Part shown: piece by piece, positions 27,825 to 36,140 of the stretch
Numbering within the stretch: position 1 is the stretch's first letter
How the letters are laid out: the number at the start of each line of letters is the position of its first letter
Source of the DNA: Bacteroidia bacterium
Lineage (GTDB): Bacteria; Bacteroidota; Bacteroidia; Flavobacteriales_E; Vicingaceae
Length of the DNA: 64,000 nucleotides
Reading direction: 5' to 3'
Assembly (NCBI GenBank): GCA_030433355.1
Contig: JAUIMG010000003.1
Span: forward strand, 1 to 64,000
Notes under the pieces: generated by a model
Databases searched by the model: none
Seen by the model: only the letters and a program-made list of their open reading frames with translations
What the model was told of the DNA's origin: nothing
Program-made: the position numbers and the translations under genes

Positions 27825-27867
27825 GTGTGGCAACTTAGGGATAAAGTGCACTCATGCACTTTATCCC
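27825..27867. repeat. Boundary repeat plus perfect 13-bp hairpin
   Basis: GTGTGGCAAC (27825-27834) is the perfect reverse complement of GTTGCCACAC at 27024-27033 across the gene. Four bases later GGGATAAAGTGCA (27838-27850) and TGCACTTTATCCC (27855-27867) form a perfect 13-bp stem with a CTCA loop. Confidence 0.8.
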
Positions 27868-27975
27868 CTTATACTTTTCTAAATTAACAAAACTAATTTA
27901 TTCAACTATAGCAGGGGTTTATTAGCGCTAAGGGTATATTAATCGTGTAATATACAGCTATTATTACCCTCTAAA

Positions 27976-28014
27976 ACCAAAAAAGCCATCTGAAATTCAG
28001 AAGGCTTTTTGGTT
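27976..28014 (-). terminator. secA terminator
   Basis: An A-rich arm ending AAAAAAGCC pairs with GGCTTTTTGG, with an inner CTGAA/TTCAG stem. It lies 13 bases after the secA stop on the minus strand. Confidence 0.75.
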
Positions 28015-28026
28015 CTATCCTTTATT

Positions 28027-31000
28027 TTATTTGCCGTGGCATTGTTTAAATTTCTTGCCGCTTCCACAAGGGCAGGGTTCGTTTCTTCCTACTTTTTTCT
28101 CTACCCTTACTGGCTCCACTTTTGGCTTTTGCTGGGTAGCAGTATTTCCACCACCACTTGCTTGCGTTTGGTTGCCTCCAGAGTATTGTGGTACTTCTGT
28201 TCTTGAAGTTTGTAATCTTGGAGTTGGTCTACTTGCTTGCGTTGCCTCCTGCACTTGCGGGCTTTGTTGCTGCTGCTGCGGCAAATTACCTTTTATTAAG
28301 AAAGAAACAATCTCTTTGTTGGTTCTGTCAATCATTTGCTTAAACAACTCAAAAGCCTCAAACTTATAAATCAATAACGGATCTTTTTGCTCGTAAACTG
28401 CTCCTTGCACAGATTGCTTCAAATCATCCATTTCTCTCAAATGCTCTTTCCAAGCATCGTCAATCATGGCCAAAGTAATGTTCTTCTCAAAAGAATCTAT
28501 CAAATTCTTCCCTTGGCTATTGTAAGCTTCTTCTAATGGTGTAACTACTTGCAAACTCTTAATGCCATCGGTAAATGGCACTACAATGTTTTGGTAGCTA
28601 TTGCTTTGTTCTTCGTATACATTCTTAATTACTGGAAAAGCTGCCTCTGCAAGATTTTTAGATTTACTTTCATAGTGCTTTAGCGTTTTATCGTAAACCA
28701 ACTGCACTACTTCTTGAGGATTGGTAGAGAAAAACTCTTTTTCTCCTAATGGAGACTCTATAGATAAATTTCTAATTAGATCAAATCTAAAGTTTTCGAA
28801 ATCTTTCATATCCATGGCCTCATCTACAATACTTGTAGTTGTATCGTAAATCATATTGGCAATATCTACTTTCAATCTTTCGCCAAAAAGGGCATGCTTT
28901 CTTCGTTTGTAAATCACCTCTCTTTGCGAGTTCATTACATCATCGTATTCCAACAATCTTTTTCTAACGCCAAAGTTGTTTTCTTCTACTTTCTTCTGCG
29001 CTCTTTCAATAGATTTGGTAATCATGGAATGCTGAATTACTTCTCCTTCTTCTAATCCCATTCTATCCATTAAGCTGGCAATTCTGTCTGAGCCAAACAA
29101 ACGCATTAAATTGTCTTCTAAAGAAACGTAAAATTGAGAGCTTCCAGGATCTCCTTGTCTACCGGCTCTACCTCTCAACTGTCTGTCTACCCTTCTAGAT
29201 TCATGTCTTTCGGTACCAATAATGGCCAAACCTCCAGCTTCTTTTACTTCTTTACTCAACTTAATATCGGTACCCCTACCTGCCATGTTGGTGGCAATAG
29301 TTACGGTGCCTGCATTCCCTGCTTCTGCAACAATGTCTGCCTCTCTTTGGTGTAATTTGGCATTCAACACATTGTGCTTGATGTTTTTCATTTTAAGCAT
29401 TCTGCTCAAAAGCTCAGAAATTTCTACCGAAGTAGTACCTACCAATACTGGTCTTCCTGCTTTTACCAAAGAAACTATCTCATCGGCAACGGCATTGTAT
29501 TTTTCTCTGGTCGTTTTAAATACTAAATCTTGTCTATCGTCTCTTGCAATTGGTCTATTAGTTGGAATTACCATCACATCCAATGCATAAATATCCCACA
29601 ACTCTCCTGCTTCTGTTTCTGCAGTACCAGTCATTCCAGAAAGCTTGTGGTACATTCTAAAGTAATTCTGTAAGGTAACTGTAGCGTAAGTCTGCGTAGC
29701 TGCTTCTACTTTTACATTCTCCTTAGACTCTATGGCTTGGTGTAATCCGTCAGAATAACGTCTGCCTTCCATAATACGTCCAGTCTGCTCATCTACAATT
29801 TTTACCTTATTATCCATTACCACATACTCCGTATCTTTTTCAAATAGGGTATAGGCCTTCAACAATTGATTTACGGTATGTATTCTTTCTGCTTTCACAG
29901 AATAATCTTGAATCAACTGGTCTTTTTCTTTTACTTTATCTTCGTCGCTTTTTGCAGAACTGTCAATTTTGCTAAGCTCCATGTTGATGTCTGGTAAAAC
30001 AAAAAACTCTTTGTCTTTGTCAGAACCTGAAATTAATTCAATTCCTTTTTCTGTTAGTTCAATGGAGTTGCTTTTTTCATCAATTACAAAGTAAAGCTCT
30101 GCATCTACTTTATGCATTTCCTTGCTTTGGTCTTGCATGTAGAAGTTTTCTGTTTTTTGTAATTGTGCTTTAATTCCACTTTCACTTAAGAACTTAATCA
30201 AAGCTTTGTTTCTCGGTAAACCTCGATAACTTCTCAATAAGGCCATTCCGCCTTCTTCTTGAAGTTTTTTCTGTTCTTTGCTGTTTTCTTCTTCTGCGGT
30301 TAATTTTCTTTTAGCATCAGCAATAAAGGTAGAAACCAACTGTTTTTGAGCACTATATAGCTTCTCTACCAAAGGCTTCATTTCATTAAATTCATGCTTG
30401 TCACCTTTTGGCGTAGGACCAGAAATAATCAAAGGGGTTCTTGCATCATCAATTAAAACAGAATCCACCTCATCAATAATAGCATAATGATGCTTGCGCT
30501 GCACCAGCTCTTCCGGACTACGTGACATATTGTCTCTCAAATAGTCGAAACCGAATTCATTGTTTGTTCCGTAGGTGATGTCTGCTTGGTAAGCCCTTCT
30601 TCTTTCCTCTGAGTTTGGCTGGTGGTTGTCAATACAATCAATGGACATTCCATGAAACTCAAACAAAGGTCCCATCCACTCTGCATCTCTTCGTGCCAAA
30701 TAGTCATTCACGGTTACTAGGTGAACACCCCTTCCAGTAAGTGCATTTAAATAAACAGGTAGAGTAGCCACTAAGGTTTTTCCTTCTCCTGTTGCCATCT
30801 CTGCGATCCTACCTTTGTGTAGAGCAATACCTCCAATCAACTGCACATCGTAGTGCACCATATCCCATTTTACTTCAGCACCTGCGGCATTCCATTCGTT
30901 TTTCCAATATGCTTTGCCGTCTTTTATTTCTACCTGCTCACGCTTGGCAGCAATTTCTTGATCCATTGCAGATGCTGTAACTTCTATGACTTCATTTTCG

Positions 31001-31374
31001 GTAAATCTTCTAGCGGTTTCTTTAACAACAGCGAAGGCTTCAGGAAGAAGTTCTAATAAAACCTCTTCCAATTGCTCGTCTATCTGCTTTTCTATTTTAT
31101 CAATTTCATCATAGATAGATTCTTTCTCTTCAAAATCTGCCGTCGCGTCAATTTTAGCTTTTAAAGCTTTTACTTCGTCATTTTTAGTAGCAATGTAATC
31201 GCTAATTCTAGATTTGAATTCTTGTGTTTTTGCTCTTAGTTCGTCATTAGAAAGACTAGCCATAGAAGGGAATACCTCCTTAATCTTTTCTACCAATGGC
31301 ATCACCTCTTTCAGGTCTCTATCTGCCTTGCTTCCTAATATTTTTTTGAACGTTTTCGTTAATGATCCTAACAT
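28027..31374 (-). CDS. secA: SecA preprotein translocase ATPase
   Basis: A 1115-residue motor ATPase that drives proteins through SecYEG. Walker A is MATGEGKT, the DEVD-type Walker B is in [20 protein letters not shown], and [11 protein letters not shown] with the [14 protein letters not shown] arginine-finger segment forms NBD2. The C-terminus has a Q/T-rich linker and the SEC-C zinc motif [15 protein letters not shown], which binds SecB or lipids in other bacteria. It is about 200 residues longer than E. coli SecA because of insertions in the region after NBD1 ([16 protein letters not shown]...), a common Bacteroidota feature. It is preceded by a TAAATTTG promoter motif and followed by a terminator, so it appears monocistronic. 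Confidence 0.98.
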   Translation of the reverse strand: MLGSLTKTFKKILGSKADRDLKEVMPLVEKIKEVFPSMASLSNDELRAKTQEFKSRISDYIATKNDEVKALKAKIDATADFEEKESIYDEIDKIEKQIDEQLEEVLLELLPEAFAVVKETARRFTENEVIEVTASAMDQEIAAKREQVEIKDGKAYWKNEWNAAGAEVKWDMVHYDVQLIGGIALHKGRIAEMATGEGKTLVATLPVYLNALTGRGVHLVTVNDYLARRDAEWMGPLFEFHGMSIDCIDNHQPNSEERRRAYQADITYGTNNEFGFDYLRDNMSRSPEELVQRKHHYAIIDEVDSVLIDDARTPLIISGPTPKGDKHEFNEMKPLVEKLYSAQKQLVSTFIADAKRKLTAEEENSKEQKKLQEEGGMALLRSYRGLPRNKALIKFLSESGIKAQLQKTENFYMQDQSKEMHKVDAELYFVIDEKSNSIELTEKGIELISGSDKDKEFFVLPDINMELSKIDSSAKSDEDKVKEKDQLIQDYSVKAERIHTVNQLLKAYTLFEKDTEYVVMDNKVKIVDEQTGRIMEGRRYSDGLHQAIESKENVKVEAATQTYATVTLQNYFRMYHKLSGMTGTAETEAGELWDIYALDVMVIPTNRPIARDDRQDLVFKTTREKYNAVADEIVSLVKAGRPVLVGTTSVEISELLSRMLKMKNIKHNVLNAKLHQREADIVAEAGNAGTVTIATNMAGRGTDIKLSKEVKEAGGLAIIGTERHESRRVDRQLRGRAGRQGDPGSSQFYVSLEDNLMRLFGSDRIASLMDRMGLEEGEVIQHSMITKSIERAQKKVEENNFGVRKRLLEYDDVMNSQREVIYKRRKHALFGERLKVDIANMIYDTTTSIVDEAMDMKDFENFRFDLIRNLSIESPLGEKEFFSTNPQEVVQLVYDKTLKHYESKSKNLAEAAFPVIKNVYEEQSNSYQNIVVPFTDGIKSLQVVTPLEEAYNSQGKNLIDSFEKNITLAMIDDAWKEHLREMDDLKQSVQGAVYEQKDPLLIYKFEAFELFKQMIDRTNKEIVSFLIKGNLPQQQQQSPQVQEATQASRPTPRLQTSRTEVPQYSGGNQTQASGGGNTATQQKPKVEPVRVEKKVGRNEPCPCGSGKKFKQCHGK

Positions 31375-31408
31375 CTTTTATTCTTCTGTTTTTCCTAAAA
31401 AGTGAATA

Positions 31409-31416
31409 CAAATTTA
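31409..31416 (-). promoter_or_regulatory. secA -7 promoter motif
   Basis: TAAATTTG on the minus strand matches TAnnTTTG exactly and lies 34 bases before the secA ATG. No clear TTTG is seen at -33. Confidence 0.5.
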
Positions 31417-31455
31417 CTCAATTATTATGCCGTATATCTCTAGTGTTAAAAGCAT

Positions 31456-31487
31456 AAAAAAAGCCACACAAATTGCGTGGCTTCTTT
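31456..31487 (-). terminator. Terminator after the DUF2795 gene
   Basis: AAAAAAGCCACAC and a GTGTGGCTT-type partner (GCGTGGCTTCTTT) form a stem around AAATT. It lies 17 bases after the stop on the minus strand and separates this gene from secA. Confidence 0.75.
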
Positions 31488-31503
31488 CTTATATTTTTTG
31501 TTT

Positions 31504-31725
31504 TTAATATTCGTCTTCATTGAAAAAGAAGTCTTCTTTGGTAGGGTAATCCGGCCAAATGTCTTCTATAGTTTCATAAGAATCTCCTTCGTCTTCAATT
31601 TCTTGAAGGTTTTCTACAACCTCTAAAGGCGCACCAGCTCTAATCGCATAATCGATTAATTCATCTTTGGTTGCGGGCCAAGGTGCGTCTTCTAAATAGG
31701 AGGCAAGCTCAAGTGTCCAATACAT
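31504..31725 (-). CDS. Small acidic DUF2795-family protein
   Basis: A 73-residue acidic protein matching the DUF2795 pattern: a short N-terminal helix (LASYLEDAPWPATKDELIDYAIRAG) with the PATKDEL turn, then APLEVVENLQEI and an acidic tail with DIWPDYPTKEDFFF. In Bacteroidota this gene is widely conserved and of unknown function. It has a good promoter motif 25 bases upstream of its ATG and its own terminator, so it is a single small transcription unit. The helix-turn arrangement could bind nucleic acid or protein, but nothing in the sequence decides this. Confidence 0.82.
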   Translation of the reverse strand: MYWTLELASYLEDAPWPATKDELIDYAIRAGAPLEVVENLQEIEDEGDSYETIEDIWPDYPTKEDFFFNEDEY

Positions 31726-31749
31726 TTCTAATCCATTTTAGATATACGG

Positions 31750-31780
31750 CAAAAGTAATTTTTTTGAGGAGAAAAACAAG
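31750..31780 (-). promoter_or_regulatory. Promoter of the DUF2795 gene (CTTG-N19-TACTTTTG)
   Basis: On the minus strand CTTG (31777-31780) and TACTTTTG (31750-31757) are 19 bases apart, the canonical Bacteroidota spacing. The start codon follows after 24 bases. Confidence 0.6.
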
Positions 31781-31829
31781 TTAAATTTTTTAAGTCAAAA
31801 ATTATATTAAATATCTAAATATCAATCAT

Positions 31830-32381
31830 TTAACTCATTCTCGGTACCCAAGGTGTTTCTTTCACCTTCAAATCTTTGGTCAATTTTCGAGATAAGGTGA
31901 ATAGATAGTCTGATAGTCGATTTAGGTAGCGAATTATTTTTTCGTCTACTTCTTCCTCTTCTGCTAGGTGAACAGTTATTCTCTCTGCTCTTCTACAAAC
32001 GCAACGTGCTATATGTGAAGTAGAAACAGCAGGATGACCTCCAGGTAGAACAAAGGATTTCATAGGTTCTAACACATCATCCATTGTATCAATTTGATTT
32101 TCTAAAAATTCAATATCCGAATTTTTTAATTCTGGCAATTTCATTTTGCTCTTCCCAGGCTCTGCTGCTAGCAAAGAACCCAAAGTAAAAAGCCTATCCT
32201 GAATTTCTAACAAAACTTCTTTGGTTGTTGCATCTACTTCTTGGTCGCCAATTAGGCCAATGTAAGCGTTTAACTCATCTACAGTTCCATAAGATTCAAT
32301 TCTTAAATGATGCTTAGGAACTCTAGTTCCACCAATTAAAGAGGTTAGTCCTCCATCTCCCTTCTTCGTATATATTTTCAT
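31830..32381 (-). CDS. Cob(I)alamin adenosyltransferase, PduO type
   Basis: A 183-residue five-helix-bundle enzyme that transfers the adenosyl group of ATP to cob(I)alamin to make coenzyme B12. The family signature is at the start (MKIYTKKGDGGLTSLIGG) with the ATP-binding residues, followed by GTVDELNAYIGL. The C-terminal helices contain CRRAERITV and RYLNRLSDYLF, where the conserved Arg and Asn/Asp residues of PduO proteins lie. In Bacteroidota it usually supplies adenosylcobalamin to methylmalonyl-CoA mutase; that gene is not in this window. It is the last gene of a same-strand run with an ABC ATPase 18 bp upstream. Confidence 0.95.
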   Translation of the reverse strand: MKIYTKKGDGGLTSLIGGTRVPKHHLRIESYGTVDELNAYIGLIGDQEVDATTKEVLLEIQDRLFTLGSLLAAEPGKSKMKLPELKNSDIEFLENQIDTMDDVLEPMKSFVLPGGHPAVSTSHIARCVCRRAERITVHLAEEEEVDEKIIRYLNRLSDYLFTLSRKLTKDLKVKETPWVPRMS

Positions 32382-32399
32382 TATTTCTTTTTGTTTACA

Positions 32400-33110
32400 C
32401 TAAGCAAATGAAGTGATGGATTTGTTCATTACATCACTTTCTATTTCTCCATCTTTTAATCGAATTATTCTGTGTGCATGCTGCGCAATATCTTCTTCAT
32501 GCGTTACTAAAATGATGGTATTCCCTTTTTTATGAATTTCATCAAAAAGCCCCATTATCTCATAAGAGGTTTTGGAATCTAAATTACCGGTAGGTTCATC
32601 GGCAAGAATGATAGAAGGATTATTAACCATTGCTCTTGCTACGGCAACTCTTTGTCTTTGTCCTCCTGAAAGTTCATTTGGCTTGTGTTTTATTCTATCG
32701 GAAAGGCCCACTTGGTCTAATACTTCAATAGCTCTTTTTTCTCTATCGCTTTTAGAAAGTCCTGCGTAAACTAATGGCAAGGCTACATTGTCTAAAGCAG
32801 TTGATCTAGGTAAAAGGTTAAAGGTTTGAAATACAAAACCAATTTCTTTGTTTCTTATTTCAGCTAATTGGTCATCAACCAAACTGCTTACATCTTGCTC
32901 ATTCAGGATATATTTGCCTGCTGTTGGAGTATCCAAGCAACCCAAAATATTCATCAAAGTAGATTTCCCAGAACCAGAAGGCCCCATAAGTGCAACATAT
33001 TCATTTCTGTTGATAGAAAAACTTAGTTCTTTAAGAACTTTTATAAGCTGTTTTCCCAATCTAAAATTCCTAACTAAACCTTCTACTTTTATGATTTCGT
33101 TATCCTTCAT
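32400..33110 (-). CDS. ABC transporter ATP-binding protein, LolD/MacB type
   Basis: A 236-residue ATPase subunit. Walker A is GPSGSGKST, the Q-loop is in [17 protein letters not shown], the signature is [14 protein letters not shown], Walker B is [12 protein letters not shown] and the switch histidine is in LVTHEED. The [20 protein letters not shown] stretch is typical of the LolD/MacB/FtsE group, whose partners are four-TM mechanotransmission permeases for lipoprotein release or efflux. No permease gene is adjacent, so the partner must be encoded elsewhere. It lies in a minus-strand run between the methyltransferase (38 bp) and the adenosyltransferase (18 bp). Confidence 0.95.
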   Translation of the reverse strand: MKDNEIIKVEGLVRNFRLGKQLIKVLKELSFSINRNEYVALMGPSGSGKSTLMNILGCLDTPTAGKYILNEQDVSSLVDDQLAEIRNKEIGFVFQTFNLLPRSTALDNVALPLVYAGLSKSDREKRAIEVLDQVGLSDRIKHKPNELSGGQRQRVAVARAMVNNPSIILADEPTGNLDSKTSYEIMGLFDEIHKKGNTIILVTHEEDIAQHAHRIIRLKDGEIESDVMNKSITSFA

Positions 33111-33148
33111 TCTTCAAAAATAAGCCTTTCCTATTTTCTTCTAATTGC

Positions 33149-33934
33149 TTAATGATAAACGGTGAAGTTCTCTTTTGCTTGGTCTTGTTTAAAGAAAACT
33201 ATCCCTATTTTATACAAATCAATGCTTACACTAACTGCAGGGTGCTTGCAGATTTCTTTCCAAGCTTCTGCCATTCCTTTAGACCAATAGATATCATCAA
33301 AAATAAATACAGAGTCTTCCTTACTAAAGGCTAAGCACTGCTTGAAATAGCTTAAAGTTGCTTCTTTCTGATGATTGCCATCAAAATAAACGATATCTAC
33401 TTTTTTTAAATCATTTAAGGCCTGTTTTAAAGTTTGATCAAACTCTCCAACTCTAATATCTACATTTTCAATATCCAGTTTTTGATGGTTTAGAATTGCA
33501 ATTTTTGCAATTTCAGCAGCTCCTTCTAGACTTATGATTTTACTTTTGTTAGAAGGCTTGGCTAAGTATGCTGTTCCAATGCCAAAGGAAGTTCCTAGCT
33601 CTAAAATAGTTTTCGCTTCTATGTTTTTCACCAATTTAAAAATAAGCTCCCCATACTTGCTTTTTTGGGAAGAGCTCTTTGCAATGGATGCGATACTTCT
33701 TTTTTGTACTTGTGGTTTCTTAAATTTTGCGCCGTAGTCTGTGTAGCTAATTTCCTGATTACTCAGCATCAACTTGGCCCTAATTCCTTCAATGAGATCA
33801 AAGGCATAATACTTATTCTTATCTCTTATAATTTCATTTACAAAGAGGTATACAAATGGAGAATGTATTCCGTGAAGATGAAAAGACCTCAATAAGTAAA
33901 AAAAGTAAGCTTGTATTCTGTAGAGTAGTTTCAT
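33149..33934 (-). CDS. Class I SAM-dependent methyltransferase (O-methyltransferase-like)
   Basis: A 261-residue protein with a Rossmann-type methyltransferase domain (about 85-235). Motif I is ILELGTSFGIGTAYLA, the SAM-ribose acidic strand is IISLEGA, motif IV is VDIVYFDGNHQ and a later FIFDDIYWSKGM strand follows, as in caffeoyl-CoA-like O-methyltransferases. A conserved N-terminal part (FHLHGIHSPFVYLF) is typical of a widespread Bacteroidota subfamily that is normally annotated only as class I methyltransferase. Substrate unknown. It sits 43 bp downstream of the M13 peptidase gene and 38 bp upstream of the ABC ATPase, all on the minus strand. Confidence 0.88.
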   Translation of the reverse strand: MKLLYRIQAYFFYLLRSFHLHGIHSPFVYLFVNEIIRDKNKYYAFDLIEGIRAKLMLSNQEISYTDYGAKFKKPQVQKRSIASIAKSSSQKSKYGELIFKLVKNIEAKTILELGTSFGIGTAYLAKPSNKSKIISLEGAAEIAKIAILNHQKLDIENVDIRVGEFDQTLKQALNDLKKVDIVYFDGNHQKEATLSYFKQCLAFSKEDSVFIFDDIYWSKGMAEAWKEICKHPAVSVSIDLYKIGIVFFKQDQAKENFTVYH

Positions 33935-33977
33935 TTTTTGAAAATCTTCAAATAGATTTTCTTTCCATCCATATCAT

Positions 33978-36020
33978 TTACCAAATAACTGCTTTTTTAT
34001 CCGTTGGATTTACCATAGGGTCGCCTTCTTTACAACCAAATGCTTCTGCAAACTCGCTCATATTGGAAAGAGGCCCAATTACTCTATATTGGCCTGGGGA
34101 ATGAGAATCTGTTGCAATTCTTTTTCTTAATTCTTCTTCAGTCATATTCATATGCCAAACTTGTGCCCAACCCAAGAAAAATCTTTGTTTGTAGTTAAAC
34201 CCATCTATATTTTTATTCTCCATTTTCTCTTTCTCTACTTGCTTTTTTAAAGCATAATAGGCCAAAGTTGCTCCACCTAAATCAGCAATGTTTTCTCCTA
34301 AAGTCAACTTACCATTAACAAATAAGTCTTCCAAAGGCTCATATCCATTAAATTGTTCCACTACCAAATTCGCTCTGCCATCAAACTTCTCTCGATCAAC
34401 TTCCGACCACCAATTTGCAAGGTTACCTTTTGCATCGTATTTACTTCCTTGGTCATCAAAGCCATGGGTAAACTCATGACCTATAACTGCCCCAATTCCA
34501 CCATAATTTATTGCATGGTCTGCATCTACATTGTAGAAAGGTGGTTGTAATATTCCTGCAGGAAAAACAATTTCATTTTTTGAAGAGCTGTAGTAGGCAT
34601 TCACCGTTTGAGGAGTCATAAACCACTCGTCTTTATCTACCGGCTTTCCTAGCTTATCAACCATATATTTAAAATTGAATCTTCTTGAGTTCATGGTGTT
34701 TTGAACTAAATTGTCTGGCGTAATTTCCAATGAAGAATAGTCTCTCCATTTGTCAGGGTAACCAATTTTCTTATTAAAAGATGCTAGTTTTTCTAGGGCT
34801 TTTTCTTTGGTTTCCTCACTCATCCATTCTAAAGCTAGAATTCTTTCTTTAAAAACTGTTCTTAAATTTTCAACCATTTGAGCTACATCTTCCTTAGCCT
34901 CTTCAGGGAAGTGTCTTTCAGCAAAAGCTTTACCCAATAATTGGCCAATATTGCCATTTACTTTGTTTAGCGCTCTTTCCCATTCTGGCTTCATTTCTTT
35001 TTTACCACTTAGGGTATTTTCATAGAATTTGAAATCTTGAGCTACAAAGTCGCTGCTTAAAGAGCTTGCAAAGCTGTTGATTACCTTCCATTTAAAATAA
35101 TCTTGGAAACTTTCTAATGGGATAGAATCCATGTAAGAGTTAATAGCATTAAGATACTTAGGCTGAGAAACAACCATCTCCTTAATTTCTTTAATACCTA
35201 ATGCGGAGAAATAAACTTCCCAGTTTAAATCAGGATTTTCTTCTTGTAGTTGAGCTAGACTGTACTTATTATAGGTCTTTTCAGGATCTCTTCTTTCTAC
35301 TCTAGACATAGATTTGCTAGCTAAGGTTTTTTCAATTGCATAAATGCTACTTGCTTTTTCATCTGCATTTTCAATACCTGCAAGACTCAACATTCTTTCA
35401 ATATGCTCGGTGTAATCAAGTTGAATGCTTTTATTTTTTTCATCCTCTTTCAAATAGTAATCTCTATCTGGTAAGCCTAAACCACTTTGGTAAAGAAAGG
35501 AGATATAGGCTTCACTATTTTTATCATCTTGACCAACATAAAAGCCAAAAAGAGAATTGACCCCGATTGATTCATGGTGAGCCATTAGATTTATAATATC
35601 CTCTGGGCTTTTCAGGGCATCAATTTTTGCAAATTCATCCTCTAGCACACTAATACCTAGTTCGTCTGCCTTTTTAGTATCTATTGCGCTTAAGTAGAAG
35701 TCCCCAATTTTTTGTTCCATGGAACCCTTTTCGTTCTTTTTGGAAGAGAATTCTTCAAGTATGGTTTTTAGTTTAGCGTTGTTGGCATCTCTTACAATAT
35801 TAAAACTGCTCCATCTACTTTCCGTATTAGGAACAGGATTATTCTTTAACCAACCGCCAATAGCATATTGATAAAAGTCATCGCAGGGGGATACAGATTT
35901 ATCCAGATTATCTAATGGAAAAGCTTTAGCAGATTCTTTTTTACCTTCTTTGGATTCTTTATTCTGAAAAGCAAAAAGTGCCACAGATACTATACTTAAA
36001 ACGACAACTATTTTTCTCAT
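33978..36020 (-). CDS. M13-family (neprilysin/PepO) metalloendopeptidase, exported
   Basis: A 680-residue full-length M13 peptidase. A signal peptide (MRKIVVVLSIVSVALFAFQ) precedes the typical start CDDFYQYAIGGWLKN. The zinc motif is HEFTH in VIGHEFTHGFDDQGSKYD, and the third ligand lies in ENIADLGG. Substrate-binding NAYYSS and the C-terminal CKEGDPMVNP...VIW are all present, as in PepO and neprilysin. It is probably periplasmic or surface-exposed and cleaves short peptides. It is the first gene of the minus-strand run that continues with the methyltransferase, the ABC ATPase and the adenosyltransferase. A terminator at 36090-36125 separates it from the large cargo gene. Confidence 0.96.
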   Translation of the reverse strand: MRKIVVVLSIVSVALFAFQNKESKEGKKESAKAFPLDNLDKSVSPCDDFYQYAIGGWLKNNPVPNTESRWSSFNIVRDANNAKLKTILEEFSSKKNEKGSMEQKIGDFYLSAIDTKKADELGISVLEDEFAKIDALKSPEDIINLMAHHESIGVNSLFGFYVGQDDKNSEAYISFLYQSGLGLPDRDYYLKEDEKNKSIQLDYTEHIERMLSLAGIENADEKASSIYAIEKTLASKSMSRVERRDPEKTYNKYSLAQLQEENPDLNWEVYFSALGIKEIKEMVVSQPKYLNAINSYMDSIPLESFQDYFKWKVINSFASSLSSDFVAQDFKFYENTLSGKKEMKPEWERALNKVNGNIGQLLGKAFAERHFPEEAKEDVAQMVENLRTVFKERILALEWMSEETKEKALEKLASFNKKIGYPDKWRDYSSLEITPDNLVQNTMNSRRFNFKYMVDKLGKPVDKDEWFMTPQTVNAYYSSSKNEIVFPAGILQPPFYNVDADHAINYGGIGAVIGHEFTHGFDDQGSKYDAKGNLANWWSEVDREKFDGRANLVVEQFNGYEPLEDLFVNGKLTLGENIADLGGATLAYYALKKQVEKEKMENKNIDGFNYKQRFFLGWAQVWHMNMTEEELRKRIATDSHSPGQYRVIGPLSNMSEFAEAFGCKEGDPMVNPTDKKAVIW

Positions 36021-36089
36021 GATTTTTATTTAGGATATCAAACTTAATCGATTTTAGGTAAATCTTAGAACTTATTAGATAAAAGGCAT

Positions 36090-36125
36090 AAAAAAAGGGT
36101 AAGCCGTTAGGCTTACCCTTTTTTA
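36090..36125 (-). terminator. Terminator after the 1765-residue cargo gene
   Basis: AAAAAAGGGTAAGCC pairs with GGCTTACCCTTTTTT around GTTA, an 11-bp or longer stem with T run, 16 bases after the stop on the minus strand. Confidence 0.88.
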
Positions 36126-36140
36126 GTAGACAAAAATTGA

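Noticed and set aside
24276-27834. Classical integron interpretation of the inverted repeats
   Set aside because: Repeat ends do not match the integron core GTTRRRY, and no integrase or attI is visible; only the cassette-like layout is claimed.
28031-28369. 112-residue ORF on the plus strand opposite the end of secA
   Set aside because: It lies wholly within the secA coding region in antisense and mirrors the Q/T-rich linker codons, giving a Cys/Leu-rich nonsense protein.
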